NCBI GenBank assembly: GCA_937863185.1
Contig: CALMEG010000122.1
Coordinates: 1 to 34,030 of the forward strand
DNA: 34,030 nt
Source of the DNA: an uncultured Paracoccaceae bacterium
GTDB lineage: Bacteria > Pseudomonadota > Alphaproteobacteria > Rhodobacterales > Rhodobacteraceae
Direction: 5' to 3'
Shown in pieces: positions 1-7,337 of this stretch. The translations under genes were made by a program, and so were the position numbers. The notes beneath the pieces are model-generated. The model did not search any database, was not told the DNA's origin, and saw only the letters and a program-made list of their open reading frames with translations. The first letter of the stretch is position 1. Each line of letters begins with the position of its first letter.

Positions 1-752
1 CGCCGCTCGATGTGGATCTTGCCGCAGCGCGCGGTCTGATCGCCCGGGCAGCCGCCGCGGGCGTTCCGGTGCTGACCGGGCACCATCGCCGCCACAACCC
101 GCTGATCGCCGCCGCCAAGGCCGCGATCGCGGCAGGCGAGATCGGCACCCCGGTTTCGGCGCATGCGATGTTCTGGTTGATGAAGCCGGATGACTATTTC
201 GATGTGGCGTGGCGGCGGGCGCCGGGGGCGGGACCGGTATTCCTCAACCTCATTCACGACCTTGATCTGATGCGACACCTGGTCGGCGATGTCACCTCGG
301 TGCAGGCGATCAGCTCGAACGCGCAGCGCGGCAATGCGGTCGAGGAAACCTGCGTGATCGCTTTTGCATTCCGAAACGGAGCGCTTGGCACGGCGAATGT
401 GTCGGACACCATCGTGGCGCCCTGGTCATGGGAGCTGACGACGGGCGAAAACCCCGCCTATCCGATGACCGGAGAGGCCTGCTACCAGATCGGCGGCACG
501 CATGGCGCGATCGACCTGCCCTCGGGGCGGATCTGGTCGAATCCGGGCACGCGTTCCTGGTGGGAGCCGATCCAGGCAAGGATCGCGCCGCGGATCTCGG
601 GCGATCCGCTGGTCCGGCAGGCCGAGCAGTTCGCCCGCGTCACCGCCGAGGGAGGGGCGCGGTGGGTGTCGGGGCGGGAGGGCCTTCTACCGCTGGACCT
701 GATCGCCGCGCTCCGCCGGGGGCCCCCAACCGGCACCGCCGTTACGCTGTAG
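1..752 (+). CDS. Gfo/Idh/MocA-family dehydrogenase, 5'-truncated by the window edge
   Basis: This is the C-terminal part of an NAD(P)-dependent oxidoreductase that probably oxidises a sugar, cyclitol or hydroxy acid in the cytoplasm. The frame is open from base 3 (reads PLDVDLAAARG), so the Rossmann domain with its glycine-rich loop lies upstream of the window. What remains is the end of that fold (a segment like GVPVLTGHHRRHNP) and the substrate/oligomerisation domain, where the NLIHDLDLMRHLVG segment carries the His-x-x-Asp arrangement usual for the family's catalytic region. The stop is TAG at 750-752. It lies 88 bp before an AEC permease and a QuiC-like dehydratase in the same direction, which suggests the dehydrogenase step of one catabolic pathway. 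The family is very broad, so the substrate is unknown. Quinate/shikimate oxidation is an inference from context only. Confidence 0.85.
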   Translation, partial: PLDVDLAAARGLIARAAAAGVPVLTGHHRRHNPLIAAAKAAIAAGEIGTPVSAHAMFWLMKPDDYFDVAWRRAPGAGPVFLNLIHDLDLMRHLVGDVTSVQAISSNAQRGNAVEETCVIAFAFRNGALGTANVSDTIVAPWSWELTTGENPAYPMTGEACYQIGGTHGAIDLPSGRIWSNPGTRSWWEPIQARIAPRISGDPLVRQAEQFARVTAEGGARWVSGREGLLPLDLIAALRRGPPTGTAVTL

Positions 753-840
753 GCGTGCCGATGGCCTTGCGGGAAAACTGCTTCGCAGACGCCTATGCCA
801 GGCCCCGCGCGTGTGGCCGGAAAGGGCAGAGCGTGTCCGA

Positions 841-1779
841 ATGATCTCGGTCTTTCTTCTGATCCTTCCGATCTATCTGATGATCGGCCTCGGCTATGCG
901 GCGGTGCGGTCAAACTATGTCGCGGCGTCCGAGATTCGCGGCCTTGGCGGTATCGTGCTGAAGCTGTTCATGCCCGCGATGATGTTCCTTGCGATCGCGT
1001 CCAGCCCGATCTCGCAGGTGCTTCGGTGGGATTTCATCCTTGCCTATGCAGGCGGATCGCTGACGATTTACGGGCTGGGTTTTGCAACCGCGCGCATGGC
1101 GGGCCGTTCGTTCGGGGATGCCGCGATCGAGGCGATGGGCATGGCCTGCTCGAACTCGGCCTATTTCGGGTTGCCGCTGGCGACGCTCGTGGTTGGACCG
1201 CAGGTCGCGCTTCAGGCCTTTGCCTTGGCCGTACTTGTCGAAAACCTCCTGATGATCCCGCTCGCCGTCAGCCTGTGCGAGGCCGGTCAGGGCGCCGGAA
1301 CCGGCGCGATCCGCAAAGTCGCACGGGGCTTGATCAAAAGCCCGCTGTTGATCGCGGCGCTGATCGGGCTTGGATGGTCGATCTCGGGTCTTGCGATGCC
1401 GGACCCGGTGCGCGCGGTGCTGGGCATGATGGCCCCCGTGGCTGCGCCCGTCGCGCTTCTGACGATCGGGGGGACGGTAGCCGAGCTGTCGCTACGCACG
1501 TTCGGACCGGGGGTGTTGCGGGTGGTGCCCGGTAAGCTGATCGGTCATCCGCTGGCGGTGTTTGCGGCCTTCGCGTTGGTGGGCACGGTGCCCGATCAGT
1601 TGCGCCTTGCCGGGGTGCTGACGGCGGCGGCCCCGATGTTGTCGATCTATGCGCTTTTTGGCCAGCGTTTCGGGCGCGAGGGGATGACCGCGACGGCGCT
1701 GATCGTGGCCACCGTCCTGTCTTTCGCCACCATTTCGTTCGGGCTTGTGGTTATCGGTGCAGGCCTTGATGCGGGATGA
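841..1779 (+). CDS. AEC-family (auxin efflux carrier type) permease
   Basis: An inner-membrane transporter of about 312 residues, close to the family's usual 300-320. It is hydrophobic throughout, with roughly ten predicted membrane segments. The SNSAYFGLPLA segment near residue 108 resembles the conserved Asn/Gly/Pro core motif of AEC carriers, and AAPMLSIYALFGQRFG near the C-terminus fits the second inverted repeat. I chose ATG 841 over an in-frame GTG at 811 because MISVFLLILPIYLMIGLGY gives the normal short N-terminus starting directly in a membrane helix. Bacterial AEC members mostly carry dicarboxylates or related organic anions. Lying between a dehydrogenase and a dehydroshikimate-dehydratase-like gene, it may move the pathway's acidic substrate, but the direction and substrate of transport cannot be read from the sequence. 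Confidence 0.85.
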   Translation: MISVFLLILPIYLMIGLGYAAVRSNYVAASEIRGLGGIVLKLFMPAMMFLAIASSPISQVLRWDFILAYAGGSLTIYGLGFATARMAGRSFGDAAIEAMGMACSNSAYFGLPLATLVVGPQVALQAFALAVLVENLLMIPLAVSLCEAGQGAGTGAIRKVARGLIKSPLLIAALIGLGWSISGLAMPDPVRAVLGMMAPVAAPVALLTIGGTVAELSLRTFGPGVLRVVPGKLIGHPLAVFAAFALVGTVPDQLRLAGVLTAAAPMLSIYALFGQRFGREGMTATALIVATVLSFATISFGLVVIGAGLDAG

Positions 1780-1844
1780 GCCGGGGCGCAGATCGCGCGA
1801 CCGGGAAATCAGGTTTGCGCGGCTCCGCACCGCGCGATAGTCTC

Positions 1845-1876
1845 GATCCGGAGCGGGAGAACCCGCGCCCCGGATC
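1845..1876 (+). other. Stem-loop between the AEC permease and the QuiC-like gene
   Basis: Outer arms GATCCGG (1845-1851) and CCGGATC (1870-1876) pair perfectly. An inner stem GCGGG (1853-1857)/CCCGC (1862-1866) closes an AGAA tetraloop, with a small 1/3-nt internal loop between the stems. It sits in the 144-bp gap, 47 bp before the next start codon. No T-run follows, so it is not a standard intrinsic terminator. It may be an mRNA-processing or stability element, or part of a leader. Confidence 0.45.
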
Positions 1877-1923
1877 TCGTGAAACCGGAAATCAAGCGGC
1901 GGCCTGCCGCAGGGGATACACAT

Positions 1924-3756
1924 ATGGTGCGCGCGATTTCGTCGATCTCCTTCTCGGGTCAGCTTGAGGACAAGATCGAGGCCGCCGCCGCCGCCGGTTT
2001 CGATGCGATCGAGATCTTCCGCGAGGATATCATAGGCTTCGACGGCCCGCCCGAGGACATCCCGGCCTTCGCGCAACGCGCCGGGATCGGCATCCTGTCG
2101 CTGCAAAGCCTGCGCGATTTCGAAGCGCTGAGCGGAGAGGCGCGTGCCGCCGCTTTCCGGCGGGCCGAGCGGTTTCTGGATCTGGCCGGGCGGCTGGGCG
2201 CGCCGATGCTGATCGTATGCGCCAATACCCGCCCCGACACGCTGGACGATCCCGCCCGTGCCGCGGCGGATCTGGCCGAACTGGCCGGGCTTGCCCGTGC
2301 ACGGGGTCTGAGGCTGGGATATGAGGCGCTTGCGATCTCGGCCCATGTCAACACGGTCGGCGCGGCATGGGAGGTCGTGCGCCGCGTGGATGCCGACAAC
2401 CTGGGCCTTGTGATCGGAGCCGTGCATCTTTTCGCGATGGATGCGGGGGCCGAGGTTCTTGCCGGGATCGCGCCGGAACGCATCGCGCTTGTGCATCTGG
2501 CCGATGCCCCGACGACGCGGATCGACCGGGCATTGCTGACGCAATCCTTCCGGCTGTTTCCGGGGCAGGGAACACTGCCTGTCGCGGCGCTTTACGCCCG
2601 GCTTCGCACGCTTGGCTACGATGGTCCGATGTCGATCGAGATCTTTAACGACCAGATCCGTGCGCTGCCCCCCGGCCAGATCGCAAGCGACGGGATGCGC
2701 GCGTTTCACTTTCTGGACGATGCGCGGCAGAACGTGCTTTCACCGCGCTCGGACCTGGTGGCAACGGCGTTTGTGGAATTCACCGCACAGGGCGAGGACG
2801 CGGCCGAGCTGGTCGGGCTTTTGCAGGCAATGGGATTTGTCTGCACCCACAAGGCGGGGGCTGCGGCGCTGTGGCGGCAGGGTGATGCCTGCATCGTGGT
2901 GAACGGCGACGATCAGCGATTGACCCATTCGATCTATCTGTTGCAGGGGCTTTCGGTCTCGGGGCTGGGGCTTGTCGTCGATGATCTCGACACCCTTGAC
3001 CGCCGCATCGGTCTGTTCCACGGCGAGCGGGTCGCCGACAGGTCGGAACCGCCCTATGGCCTGCCGGTGCTGCGCGGGCCGGGGGGATCGGTCTTCTACC
3101 TGGCCTCGGGCGGGATAGAAACCGCGCCGGGTTTCTCTGCCTTCGTTCCCACCGGGCAGGTGGCTGGCCGTGGCCTGCTGCGGATCGACCACTGCGCACA
3201 GGCACTGCAACCCAATCTGTTCCTTTCGGGCCTCCTATTCTATCGCGCGATCTTCGACATGCGCTCGGCCGAAATCCGTGACGTTCTGGACCCCCATGGC
3301 ACGGTGCATTCGCGCACCATGGAGAACGACAGCGGTGCGGTGCGCTTCTCGCTCAACGCGAGTTTCGGAGCGGGCACGACGACGCAGCGGTTCCTTGGCA
3401 AATCGGGCTTCGCACCCTGGCATCATGTGGCCTTCCTGACCGACGACATCTTCGCCTTTGCCGAAAGGATGGCGCCCGGCGATCTGTTGCAGGTGCCCGC
3501 GAATTACTACGAAGACCTCGTGCTGCGCTTCGATATCGGTGCCGATCTCGTGGACCGGATGCGCGCGCTTGGCATCCTCTACGACCGCGATTCAGAAGGC
3601 GAGTATTTCCAGATCTACACGCGCAGCCTCAACGGCTTTTTCTTCGAGATCGTGGAGCGGCGCGGCTATGTCGGGATGGGGGCGCCGAACGCCCCCGTAC
3701 GGATGCTGGCCCAGTTGCGCGAAATCGAGGCCGAGGACGCACTGCACCTGATGTAG
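1924..3756 (+). CDS. QuiC/QsuB-like two-domain protein: 3-dehydroshikimate-dehydratase-type barrel fused to an HPPD-like VOC domain
   Basis: A cytosolic protein of 610 residues, matching the usual 610-635 of bacterial QuiC/QsuB fusions that convert 3-dehydroshikimate to protocatechuate. Residues 1-270 form a xylose-isomerase-like TIM barrel, and residues 280-610 a 4-hydroxyphenylpyruvate-dioxygenase-like VOC domain. ATG 1924 was preferred to an in-frame ATG at 1879 because it starts at the first barrel strand (VRAISSISFSG) and follows a purine-rich AGGGGATA. From this start the barrel's expected metal ligands fall at Glu134, position 165, position 191 and Glu239. The enzyme described for this family has Asp165 and Gln191 (residue numbers from memory), whereas here they are Gly165 and His191. 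The VOC domain keeps an HPPD-style triad: His423 (LLRIDHC), His501 (PWHHVAF) and Glu575 (FFFEIVER). Substrate specificity is therefore uncertain. Confidence 0.85.
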   Translation: MVRAISSISFSGQLEDKIEAAAAAGFDAIEIFREDIIGFDGPPEDIPAFAQRAGIGILSLQSLRDFEALSGEARAAAFRRAERFLDLAGRLGAPMLIVCANTRPDTLDDPARAAADLAELAGLARARGLRLGYEALAISAHVNTVGAAWEVVRRVDADNLGLVIGAVHLFAMDAGAEVLAGIAPERIALVHLADAPTTRIDRALLTQSFRLFPGQGTLPVAALYARLRTLGYDGPMSIEIFNDQIRALPPGQIASDGMRAFHFLDDARQNVLSPRSDLVATAFVEFTAQGEDAAELVGLLQAMGFVCTHKAGAAALWRQGDACIVVNGDDQRLTHSIYLLQGLSVSGLGLVVDDLDTLDRRIGLFHGERVADRSEPPYGLPVLRGPGGSVFYLASGGIETAPGFSAFVPTGQVAGRGLLRIDHCAQALQPNLFLSGLLFYRAIFDMRSAEIRDVLDPHGTVHSRTMENDSGAVRFSLNASFGAGTTTQRFLGKSGFAPWHHVAFLTDDIFAFAERMAPGDLLQVPANYYEDLVLRFDIGADLVDRMRALGILYDRDSEGEYFQIYTRSLNGFFFEIVERRGYVGMGAPNAPVRMLAQLREIEAEDALHLM

Positions 3757-3763
3757 ATTCCGG

Positions 3764-4423
3764 TCAGCCCCGGCGATAGGCCGCTAGGAACATGTCGACC
3801 GCGCTACGGACATTGGCGGCAAGCAGGGCTGGATCGGGGGGGGCGGGAAGCTTGCCGAACAGGCGCTGACGCCACAGGCCGGCGGTCGACAGCTCGATTA
3901 GCTGGGACGCAGCAAGCGCAATATCCGGAATGGCCAGCGTGCCTTCGGCAACCTCGCGTTCCAGCAGTCGCAGAAGCGGTCGTTGCGCGCGTCCGGCACC
4001 GCCTTCGTAAAAGCGCACACTCAGTTCGGGCTTGCGTTCCGACAGCGCGACGATGGTACGCTGAGTGCGGATCACTGCATCCGAGCACAGGATCCCGGCC
4101 AGATAGGAGGCATAGCGGACAAGCTTCTGTTCGAGGGGCGCGTCATCCTCAAGCCAGTGGTCGGAATCCTTGAAAAGCCTTTCGCGCTCTTGTTCGACGA
4201 GGGCTTCGAACAGCGCTTCCTTGTCGGTGAAATAAACATAGAGCGTGCTTTTCGACACGGCTGCGGTACGGCAGATGTCATTCATGCTTGCCGCATCGAA
4301 GCCGGTTTCCAGAAAGACCTTCGAGGCGCCGTCAAGAATGCGCGCGCGCATTGCCGGATCGGCCCCGGCAGGATGTCGGCGGGGCGCAGAGACGGCCGCA
4401 GTTTCGGATTCGGCGGTATTCAT
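3764..4423 (-). CDS. TetR/AcrR-family transcriptional repressor of the adjacent efflux genes
   Basis: A DNA-binding repressor of 219 residues. The N-terminal helix-turn-helix is recognisable: MRARILDGASKVFLETGFDAASMNDICRTAAV is the usual TetR opening, and VSKSTLYVYFTDKEALFEAL is the recognition helix with the conserved K-x-T-L-Y-x-Y-F signature. The C-terminal ligand-binding half is helical and resembles the AefR-like type. It is transcribed away from the EmrA-like gene. Two copies of the palindrome ATCGAACC-N4-GGTTCGAT lie between them, one only 12 bp before its own start codon, which fits repression of both itself and the pump. It converges with the QuiC-like gene, leaving a 7-bp gap. The inducer is unknown, although this class usually senses the substrates of the pump it controls. 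Confidence 0.9.
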   Translation of the reverse strand: MNTAESETAAVSAPRRHPAGADPAMRARILDGASKVFLETGFDAASMNDICRTAAVSKSTLYVYFTDKEALFEALVEQERERLFKDSDHWLEDDAPLEQKLVRYASYLAGILCSDAVIRTQRTIVALSERKPELSVRFYEGGAGRAQRPLLRLLEREVAEGTLAIPDIALAASQLIELSTAGLWRQRLFGKLPAPPDPALLAANVRSAVDMFLAAYRRG

Positions 4424-4435
4424 AGTGTAACACTA

Positions 4436-4455
4436 ATCGAACCGCTCGGTTCGAT
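4436..4455. promoter_or_regulatory. Probable TetR operator 1
   Basis: Perfect palindrome ATCGAACC-GCTC-GGTTCGAT, extendable to 9-bp arms around a 2-nt centre. It lies 12 bp before the repressor start and directly upstream of the candidate -35 box of the efflux genes. It has the same 8-bp arms and 4-nt spacing as the second copy at 4497-4516. Confidence 0.8.
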
Positions 4456-4461
4456 AAAGTC

Positions 4462-4490
4462 TTGAATTACGTATCCGGGCGCGTTATCTA
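4462..4490 (+). promoter_or_regulatory. Candidate sigma-70-type promoter for the EmrAB-like genes
   Basis: TTGAAT (4462-4467) and TATCTA (4485-4490) are separated by exactly 17 bp and lie between the two operator palindromes. The -10 match is only moderate. A repressor bound at the flanking sites would cover the edges of this promoter, which supports the assignment. Confidence 0.45.
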
Positions 4491-4496
4491 CCCCGG

Positions 4497-4516
4497 ATCG
4501 AACCGATTGGTTCGAT
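4497..4516. promoter_or_regulatory. Probable TetR operator 2
   Basis: Second copy of ATCGAACC-N4-GGTTCGAT, with GATT as the centre; flanking G4496 and C4517 extend each arm to 9 bp. It lies just downstream of the candidate -10 box and 26 bp before the EmrA-like ATG, a position where a bound repressor would block transcription. Confidence 0.8.
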
Positions 4517-4542
4517 CAACAGCGACAACCGGAATCAACGCC

Positions 4543-5685
4543 ATGTCACGCCACGAACGCCTTCGGTCAGACGTAACCGCGCAGGCAGCCGACAGCCCGG
4601 ATCGACCCGCAGCCATAAAGCACTATGTGCCGAAGCTGAGGCGCCTGAAGCTGGCGGGGCTGGGTCTTGCGGGGCTGCTGGCGCTTGGCCTGGGCGGCTG
4701 GTCGGGCGCCCAGTGGTGGACAACGGGCCGGTTCATGGAAAAAACAGACGATGCCTATGTTGCCGCGAATATCACGCTGATCAGCAGCCGCGTTCAGGGC
4801 TATGTCGCCGAAATTGCCGTGGCCGAAAATGCGTCGGTCAAGGCGGGTGACGTGCTGGTGCGGTTGGATGACGGCGATTACCGTATCGCGCTGCAAACCG
4901 CTGAAAGCCGGGTGACGACGGCGGGCGAAAGACTGGCGCGCATCGACGCGCAGTCCGAAGCCGCGCGCGCAGCCGTTGCGCAGGCGCGCGCGATGCAGGA
5001 TATGGCGCAGGCCCAGTTGCAGCTTGCCCGCACGAATGCCGAGCGGTCCGCCCGGCTGGTCGCAGGCGAGATTGCCGCGCAATCCACGCTCGACGATGCG
5101 ACCGAAAAGCTTGATACCGCGCGCGCGACACTGGCCAATGCCGATGCCGCGCTTGCCAGCGCCCAGGCACAGGTGGAAGTGCTGAAGGCAGAACGCGCCG
5201 AGGCCGAAGGCACGCGCGAAGAGCTGAAACTTGCCCAGGCACAGGCCCACCGGAACCTTGACCTGACGGTGCTACACGCGCCGGTGGATGGCACGCTGAC
5301 CAATGTGACGCTGGAGCTTGGCGATCTTGTGGTGCCCGGCGCCCGTCTGGCGGCGCTGGTTCCCAGAGACGGGCTTTATATCGAGGCGAACTTCAAGGAA
5401 ACCCAGATAGCCGGCATTGTCTCTGGAGCCCCTGTTCACATGAGCTTCGATGCGCTGCCCGATACAGCCTTCGAAGGTCGTGTCGCCTCGCTCGCGCCGG
5501 CGACCGGCTCGGTCTTTTCGCTACTGCCGCCCGACAATGCCACGGGCAACTTCACCAAGATCGTGCAGCGCGTGCCCGTCCGGATCGAGATTCCCGCCGA
5601 CGCGATCGCCACCGGCGCGCTGCGCGCGGGGCTGTCGGCCGTGGTCGAGGTCGACACCCGCGCTGCGGCGCGGCCTGCGGGGTAG
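4543..5685 (+). CDS. EmrA/HlyD-type membrane fusion protein of a tripartite efflux pump
   Basis: A periplasmic adaptor of 380 residues that links an inner-membrane MFS pump to an outer-membrane channel. A single membrane anchor lies at about residues 36-54. The family signature TDDAYV follows at 68-73, then the first half of the lipoyl domain (about 80-112), a long Ala/Gln/Glu-rich coiled-coil hairpin (about 113-240), the second lipoyl half (LTVLHAPVDGTLTNVTLELGD) and a beta-barrel segment (IEANFKETQIAGI). ATG 4543 was chosen over an in-frame TTG at 4462, because the earlier start would put a promoter and operator inside the coding region. The next gene begins 6 bp downstream, so the two are almost certainly one operon. 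No outer-membrane channel gene is present here. Confidence 0.92.
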   Translation: MSRHERLRSDVTAQAADSPDRPAAIKHYVPKLRRLKLAGLGLAGLLALGLGGWSGAQWWTTGRFMEKTDDAYVAANITLISSRVQGYVAEIAVAENASVKAGDVLVRLDDGDYRIALQTAESRVTTAGERLARIDAQSEAARAAVAQARAMQDMAQAQLQLARTNAERSARLVAGEIAAQSTLDDATEKLDTARATLANADAALASAQAQVEVLKAERAEAEGTREELKLAQAQAHRNLDLTVLHAPVDGTLTNVTLELGDLVVPGARLAALVPRDGLYIEANFKETQIAGIVSGAPVHMSFDALPDTAFEGRVASLAPATGSVFSLLPPDNATGNFTKIVQRVPVRIEIPADAIATGALRAGLSAVVEVDTRAAARPAG

Positions 5686-5691
5686 CCTGCC

Positions 5692-7251
5692 GTGGCAAGC
5701 CCTGCCCCACCTGCCGCGCCTCAACTGACGTCGCGGCGTGTTGCGGCCTTCATGGTCATGGTCTTCGGTATGTTCATGGCGATTCTGGATATCCAGATCG
5801 TCTCGGCATCGTTGCCCGACATTCAGGCGGGTCTCGGCGCCAGCCGGGACGAGATCAGCTGGGTGCAGACCAGCTATCTGATCGCCGAGGTGGTGATGAT
5901 CCCGCTGTCGGGATTCCTGGCGCGGATGATGTCCACGCGGATCCTGTTCACGCTGTCGGCGGCGGGTTTTACCCTGACGAGCCTTATGTGCGCGCTGTCC
6001 GGCAGCATCAACGAGATGATCTTGTGGCGTGGGCTTCAGGGCTTTCTGGGCGGGGGCATGATCCCTTCGGTCTTTGCCGCTGCCTACACGATCTTTCCGC
6101 CCTCGAAGCGTAATGTCGTTTCGCCGATCATCGGGTTGATCGCCACGCTGGCCCCGACGGTGGGCCCGACCATCGGCGGCTACCTGAGCCATGCGATGTC
6201 CTGGCATTGGTTGTTTCTCGTCAATGTCGGCCCCGGTATCGCGGTCACGGTCGCGGCCTTGCTGCTGATCGATTTCGATCGTCCGAACTGGCGGCTGTTC
6301 GACCGTTTCGACTGGTGGGGGCTGCTTGCGCTTGCGTCCTTTCTGGGCGGGCTTGAATTCGTGCTGGAAGAGGGACCGTCGAACGATTGGTTCGACGATC
6401 ATCTTGTGGCGATCATGACTGCGGTGATGCTGGCGGGCGCGATTGCCACCTTCTGGCGCGCCTTCACGCGGGATGAGCCGATCGTGGATTTCTCGGCCTT
6501 TGCCAATACCAATTTCGCGGTCGGCTCGGTGTTCAGTTTCGTGATGGGGATCGGGCTTTATGGGCTGACCTATCTTTACCCGCTCTATCTTTCGTCGATC
6601 CGGGGCTATGACAGCCTGATGATCGGGGAGACGGTGTTCGTCTCGGGGTTTGCGATGTTCTGCACCGCGCCGGTGGCCGGGATGCTGGCCTCCAGGATCG
6701 ACTTGCGCATGATGCTGCTGATCGGCTTTGCCGGATTTGCACTGTCGACATGGATGCTGACCGGCATGACCGCCGAATGGGATTTCCACGAGCTGGTCTG
6801 GCCACAGATCATCCGCGGCATGTCGTTGATGCTGTGCATGGTTCCGATCAACAACCTTGCGCTGGGGACCATGACGCCGGACAAGATCAAGGGGGCCTCG
6901 GGCCTTTACAACTTGATGCGCAACCTGGGCGGCGCGGTCGGGCTTGCGGTCATCAACACGCTTTTGTCGAACCGGGGTGATCTGCACTATGCGAGGCTGG
7001 CCGAAAAGCTGACCTGGGCCAATGACGAGGCGCTGCGTCAGCTGGATGCGATGGCGGCCAATCTGGCCGCGCACGGCCTTGACGCCAAGACCGGCGCGCT
7101 TGCGCAAATGGCCATGCGGGTCCAGGGGCAGGCGACGGTGATGGCATTCATCGACGTCTTCCTGCTGATATGCATCCTTTTCGCGGGGCTTGGCGTGACG
7201 GCACTTTTGATGAAGACTCCGCCTGCAAGCCGGACGGTCGATGCACATTAG
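5692..7251 (+). CDS. EmrB-type MFS multidrug exporter (DHA2 family, 14 membrane segments)
   Basis: Inner-membrane proton-driven drug exporter of 519 residues, the usual length for 14-helix DHA2 pumps. MVFGMFMAILDIQIVSASLPDI is the first helix, with the Asp of the DHA2 D1 motif. ISWVQTSYLIAEVVMIPLSG is helix 2 and its following loop. LAPTVGPTIGGYL is the antiporter motif C (G-P-x-x-G-G) in helix 5. The start is a GTG at 5692, 6 bp after the adaptor stop. The pump should act with the upstream adaptor to expel hydrophobic compounds and is under the same TetR control. Its drug spectrum cannot be predicted from sequence. Confidence 0.92.
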   Translation: MASPAPPAAPQLTSRRVAAFMVMVFGMFMAILDIQIVSASLPDIQAGLGASRDEISWVQTSYLIAEVVMIPLSGFLARMMSTRILFTLSAAGFTLTSLMCALSGSINEMILWRGLQGFLGGGMIPSVFAAAYTIFPPSKRNVVSPIIGLIATLAPTVGPTIGGYLSHAMSWHWLFLVNVGPGIAVTVAALLLIDFDRPNWRLFDRFDWWGLLALASFLGGLEFVLEEGPSNDWFDDHLVAIMTAVMLAGAIATFWRAFTRDEPIVDFSAFANTNFAVGSVFSFVMGIGLYGLTYLYPLYLSSIRGYDSLMIGETVFVSGFAMFCTAPVAGMLASRIDLRMMLLIGFAGFALSTWMLTGMTAEWDFHELVWPQIIRGMSLMLCMVPINNLALGTMTPDKIKGASGLYNLMRNLGGAVGLAVINTLLSNRGDLHYARLAEKLTWANDEALRQLDAMAANLAAHGLDAKTGALAQMAMRVQGQATVMAFIDVFLLICILFAGLGVTALLMKTPPASRTVDAH

Positions 7252-7253
7252 CA

Positions 7254-7271
7254 CGCCCCTAGGCCGGGGCG
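7254..7271 (+). terminator. Weak GC hairpin after the EmrB-like gene
   Basis: Arms CGCCCC and GGGGCG around a 6-nt loop begin 2 bp after the stop codon and are followed by GAAAATA. No T-tract is present, so termination here is only a possibility. Confidence 0.3.
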
Positions 7272-7337
7272 AAAATACCGCGACAGGCGTCTGGCCACGC
7301 GGTTAGGATCGGAAGGCCGGGAAGAGAGGGGGCCGCG

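Noticed and set aside
4462-4542. TTG start 27 codons upstream for the EmrA-like protein
   Set aside because: It would place the second operator palindrome and promoter elements inside the coding sequence, while ATG 4543 gives a normal EmrA N-terminus.
5521-7254. 577-codon open frame on the minus strand across emrB
   Set aside because: It is antisense to a well-supported MFS gene and its product is a low-complexity His/Arg/Gln/Asp-rich string, a byproduct of GC-biased codons.
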